DNA of 64,000 bases from Lachnospiraceae bacterium (GTDB lineage: Bacteria > Bacillota > Clostridia > Lachnospirales > Lachnospiraceae): contig JAFSXN010000001.1 of assembly GCA_017444015.1 (NCBI GenBank), positions 1 to 64,000 of the forward strand, written 5' to 3'. The position numbers were made by a program, and so were the translations under genes. A model generated the notes under the pieces. That model was given only the letters and a program-made list of their open reading frames with translations, was not told the origin of the DNA and made no database searches. Numbering within the stretch: the first letter of the stretch is position 1; the number at the start of each line of letters is the position of its first letter. Of the stretch, positions 61,549 to 64,000 are shown piece after piece.

Positions 61549-64000
61549 AACGCATGCGATCCGTCTTATAGCGCCGATTCTTGCGCTGTTGATCGGCGGC
61601 TTCGCTTGGCTTAAGCCTGTTTCCGCTTGGGAGGCAGAGGAGAGCGAGAGCGTTTCGGAGGTTTTGAGCAATGAGTACGATTCCGCCTCCGGCGGGGGCG
61701 CGGCGGTCACAAAGCAGCTTGCCATCGGCGGATACGCGACAAAGCTCTATGACAGCGGGAGCGGACTGCCTACCTCCGAAAGCAACGCGATCCTTGCGAC
61801 CCGTGACGGCTTTATCTGGATCGGGAGCTATTCCGGTCTGATCCGCTATGACGGCAGCGACTTTGAACGATATAACTCCTCAACCGGTATCACAAGCGTC
61901 AACGCTCTGTTCGAGGACAGCAGGAATCGGCTCTGGATCGGGACCAACGACAACGGCCTGATCTATCTGGAGCGCGGGAAACAGACTCAGTTCACCCAGG
62001 ATGACGGGCTTCTGTCCTCCGCGATCCGGACCATTACTGAGGACGCTTCCGGCATCATCTATGCCGGTACGACCCACGGCATCGCCTATATTGAAGAGGT
62101 TACCGGAGAAAGCGGGGAGGCAGAGCAAAAGCTGTCGCTTTTAAACGACCCCCAGCTGATCGGCGAGTATATCATACGTCTTTGTACGGCTCCCGACGGG
62201 AGTATCTACGGAAATACCCGCTCCGGGGCCCTGTTTTCCATTCAGAACAAGCGGGTAACTTCTTTCTATAACGGACCCGATATCAATACCGGAAATGTGA
62301 CGACCGTCTTTCCCGATCCGGAGCGGGCGGGCTCTGTCTATATCGGTACCGACGGCAATATGGTCTATTACGGGAGCTTTGACACGGGCTTTTCGGACCT
62401 GAAGGAGCTTTCGATCGAGCCTGCGACCGGCGCTAACTGGATCATCCGGGCCGCAAATCGTATCTTTGTCTGTACGGACGGAGATATCGGATATTTTGAT
62501 GAGAATGATCGGTTTACGATCCTTAATAATCTCCCCATGAATAATTCCATCGGCTCCATGATCGAGGACTATGAGGGCAACCTGTGGTTTACCTCCAGCC
62601 GCCAGGGAGTTATGAAGATCGTCTCCAACCGTTTTACCAATATTACCGAAATGGCAGGCGTAGAACCGGCTGTCGTGAATTCGACCTGCAAAAGCGGGGA
62701 TCTGCTCTATATTGGAACGGACTCCGGCCTCGTGATCCTGGATACGCGCTATAACGAGATCCAGAATGACCTGACAGAGCTGCTTTCTGAGGCCAGGATC
62801 CGCTGTATCGTAAACGACCCCGAAGGAAATATCTGGATCTCGACCTATTCTGACGAAAAGGGCCTGGTCTGCTATCGAAAAGACGGAGCGATACGAAGCT
62901 ATACCGAAGAGGACGGCCTTCTTAATATTAAGGTTCGCTGTACCAGCGTTATGTCGGACGGCTCGATCCTTGTCGGTACAAACGGCGGCGTCAATCTTAT
63001 CCGTAACGGCGAGATCGTCGCAAGCTACGGAGAGGCCAACGGCATTACGAATGCGGTATCGCTGACGGTCTGCGAGGGAGAGGACGATAAGATCTATGTC
63101 GGAACCGACGGAGACGGGATCTATATCATTGACGGGAACCGGATCACAAGACTTGGCAGGAAGGACGGTCTGACAAGCGAGGTCATCCTGCGAATCAAGG
63201 CCGACTCAGAGCGGGGCGTCTACTGGATCGTTACTTCAAATTCCCTTGCCTATATGAAGGATGAGGTCGTAACAACCGTCCGGAATTTCCCTTATTCAAA
63301 TAACTATGATATTTATTACGACAATAACGGCAACGCCTGGATTCTCGCCTCTAACGGGATCTATGTGGCAAAGGCCGAGGAGCTAATCAAAAACGAGACC
63401 TTCGAATATCTCTTTTACGATACGACAAGCGGTCTTCCCTCAGTCGCTACCGGAAACTCCTTCAGCGCTCTGACGGAGGATGGAACGCTTTATATCGCCG
63501 GACGATCCGGGGTCAGCAGCCTGAATATCAACAACTATTTTGAGAGCGCAAACGACATCCACCTGACGGTGCCCTATATCGACGTGGACGATGAACGTTA
63601 CTATATCAACGAGGATCTGGCGATAACGATCCCCTCCTTTGCAAAGGTAGTAACGATCTATGACTATGCCCTGACTTACTCGATGCAGAATCCCCGCATC
63701 CAGTATTATCTCGAGCGGTTCGACAAGGAAGCGACGCAGCTTACAAAGCTCGAAATGGAGCCGGTCCGTTATACGAACCTTGACGGCGGCCGCTATGTCT
63801 TCCATCTTTCCGTGATCAATCCCTCCACCGGAGAGATCCAGAAAACTCTGGAGATAGCCATCCGTAAGGAGTTAGCGGTCTATGAACAGCCCTTAGTCTG
63901 GATCGTTGCCGCCATCCTTCTCGGCGTTATTATCGTTATCCTCGTTCAGCGCTATATCAGAAAGCGCACAGACAAGCTGGAACGCGAGGCCAGAGAGCGA
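61535..64000 (+). CDS. Beta-propeller sensor protein (partial, runs off the window)
   Basis: 822 residues are visible. A signal anchor (RLIAPILALLIGGFAWL) precedes two-component-regulator propeller repeats of the form DGFIWIGSYSGLIRYDG, NRLWIGTNDNGLIYLE and GNIWISTYSDEKGLVCY, to about residue 660. A Y_Y_Y-like domain (VTIYDYALTYSMQNPRIQYYLERFDKEA) and a transmembrane helix (LVWIVAAILLGVIIVILVQ) follow, then a charged linker at the window end. The output domain (kinase or GGDEF) is outside the window. ATGs at 61526, 61532 and 61535 are all possible. Confidence 0.85.
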   Translation, partial: MATIKTHAIRLIAPILALLIGGFAWLKPVSAWEAEESESVSEVLSNEYDSASGGGAAVTKQLAIGGYATKLYDSGSGLPTSESNAILATRDGFIWIGSYSGLIRYDGSDFERYNSSTGITSVNALFEDSRNRLWIGTNDNGLIYLERGKQTQFTQDDGLLSSAIRTITEDASGIIYAGTTHGIAYIEEVTGESGEAEQKLSLLNDPQLIGEYIIRLCTAPDGSIYGNTRSGALFSIQNKRVTSFYNGPDINTGNVTTVFPDPERAGSVYIGTDGNMVYYGSFDTGFSDLKELSIEPATGANWIIRAANRIFVCTDGDIGYFDENDRFTILNNLPMNNSIGSMIEDYEGNLWFTSSRQGVMKIVSNRFTNITEMAGVEPAVVNSTCKSGDLLYIGTDSGLVILDTRYNEIQNDLTELLSEARIRCIVNDPEGNIWISTYSDEKGLVCYRKDGAIRSYTEEDGLLNIKVRCTSVMSDGSILVGTNGGVNLIRNGEIVASYGEANGITNAVSLTVCEGEDDKIYVGTDGDGIYIIDGNRITRLGRKDGLTSEVILRIKADSERGVYWIVTSNSLAYMKDEVVTTVRNFPYSNNYDIYYDNNGNAWILASNGIYVAKAEELIKNETFEYLFYDTTSGLPSVATGNSFSALTEDGTLYIAGRSGVSSLNINNYFESANDIHLTVPYIDVDDERYYINEDLAITIPSFAKVVTIYDYALTYSMQNPRIQYYLERFDKEATQLTKLEMEPVRYTNLDGGRYVFHLSVINPSTGEIQKTLEIAIRKELAVYEQPLVWIVAAILLGVIIVILVQRYIRKRTDKLEREARER

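Overview
The window is from a low-to-medium GC Gram-positive anaerobe, most likely a clostridium of the Lachnospiraceae. The evidence is strong AGGAGG ribosome sites, an O2-sensitive radical-SAM aminomutase, NADP-type glutamate dehydrogenase, an NhaC antiporter, a BspA-like surface protein, and conjugative-element families typical of gut Firmicutes (DUF932, DUF5688, DUF3791/DUF3990). No rRNA genes or CRISPR arrays were seen.

The left 37.75 kb is a tandem array of two integrated elements at the 3' end of a tRNA-Gln(CTG) gene (168-239). A 47-bp copy of the tRNA 3' end recurs exactly at 32038-32084. A third, interrupted copy lies at 37638-37749. Element 1 (about 241-32084, 31.8 kb) looks like an integrative mobilizable element. 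It has a left-end HTH gene, a perfect 23-bp palindrome (oriT candidate), a MobC-like protein, a compact relaxase and a relaxase paralogue without the catalytic histidines, an XRE-SNF2 helicase fusion and an FtsK-like ATPase. No mating-channel genes were seen. Its cargo is: (i) an A+T-rich, WYL-regulated cassette at 9.5-17.2 kb (WYL regulator, Sel1-repeat protein, EEP-family nuclease split by an IS630 element, an 807-residue helical/membrane protein, a DUF697-like membrane protein), the best candidate here for an undescribed defence system; (ii) a recombination module at 19.4-25.1 kb (DUF932, YqaJ exonuclease, RecT, DUF262, DUF5688) whose genes repeatedly follow attenuator-like hairpins; (iii) an orphan 593-residue gene on the opposite strand; and (iv) an SF3 helicase, RHH protein, excisionase and tyrosine integrase at the right end.

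Element 2 (32085-37749, 5.7 kb) is a decayed relative. It shares element 1's 377-bp left-end module but has its own excisionase and integrase and its own pair of 12-bp arm-type repeats. It carries gene fragments, one gene split by a 13-bp tandem duplication, and a DUF3791/DUF3990 toxin-antitoxin-like trio. Its right att site is split by a palindromic insertion.

From about 37.75 kb the DNA is chromosomal and higher in GC. Genes at 38.2-52.0 kb lie on the minus strand and form a surface-glycan cluster: acetyltransferase, glycosyltransferases including a GT11 fucosyltransferase, AsnB, a flippase-like ABC transporter, and a DltA/DltC/DltB/DltD-like set that probably esterifies the glycan with an amino acid. 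The last gene is a KamA-family enzyme that looks like glutamate 2,3-aminomutase. Then follow gdhA, nhaC and a 1731-residue BspA-like secreted protein. On the plus strand are a PH-domain protein and the start of a beta-propeller sensor that runs off the end. Several multi-hairpin palindromic repeats sit between these chromosomal genes.
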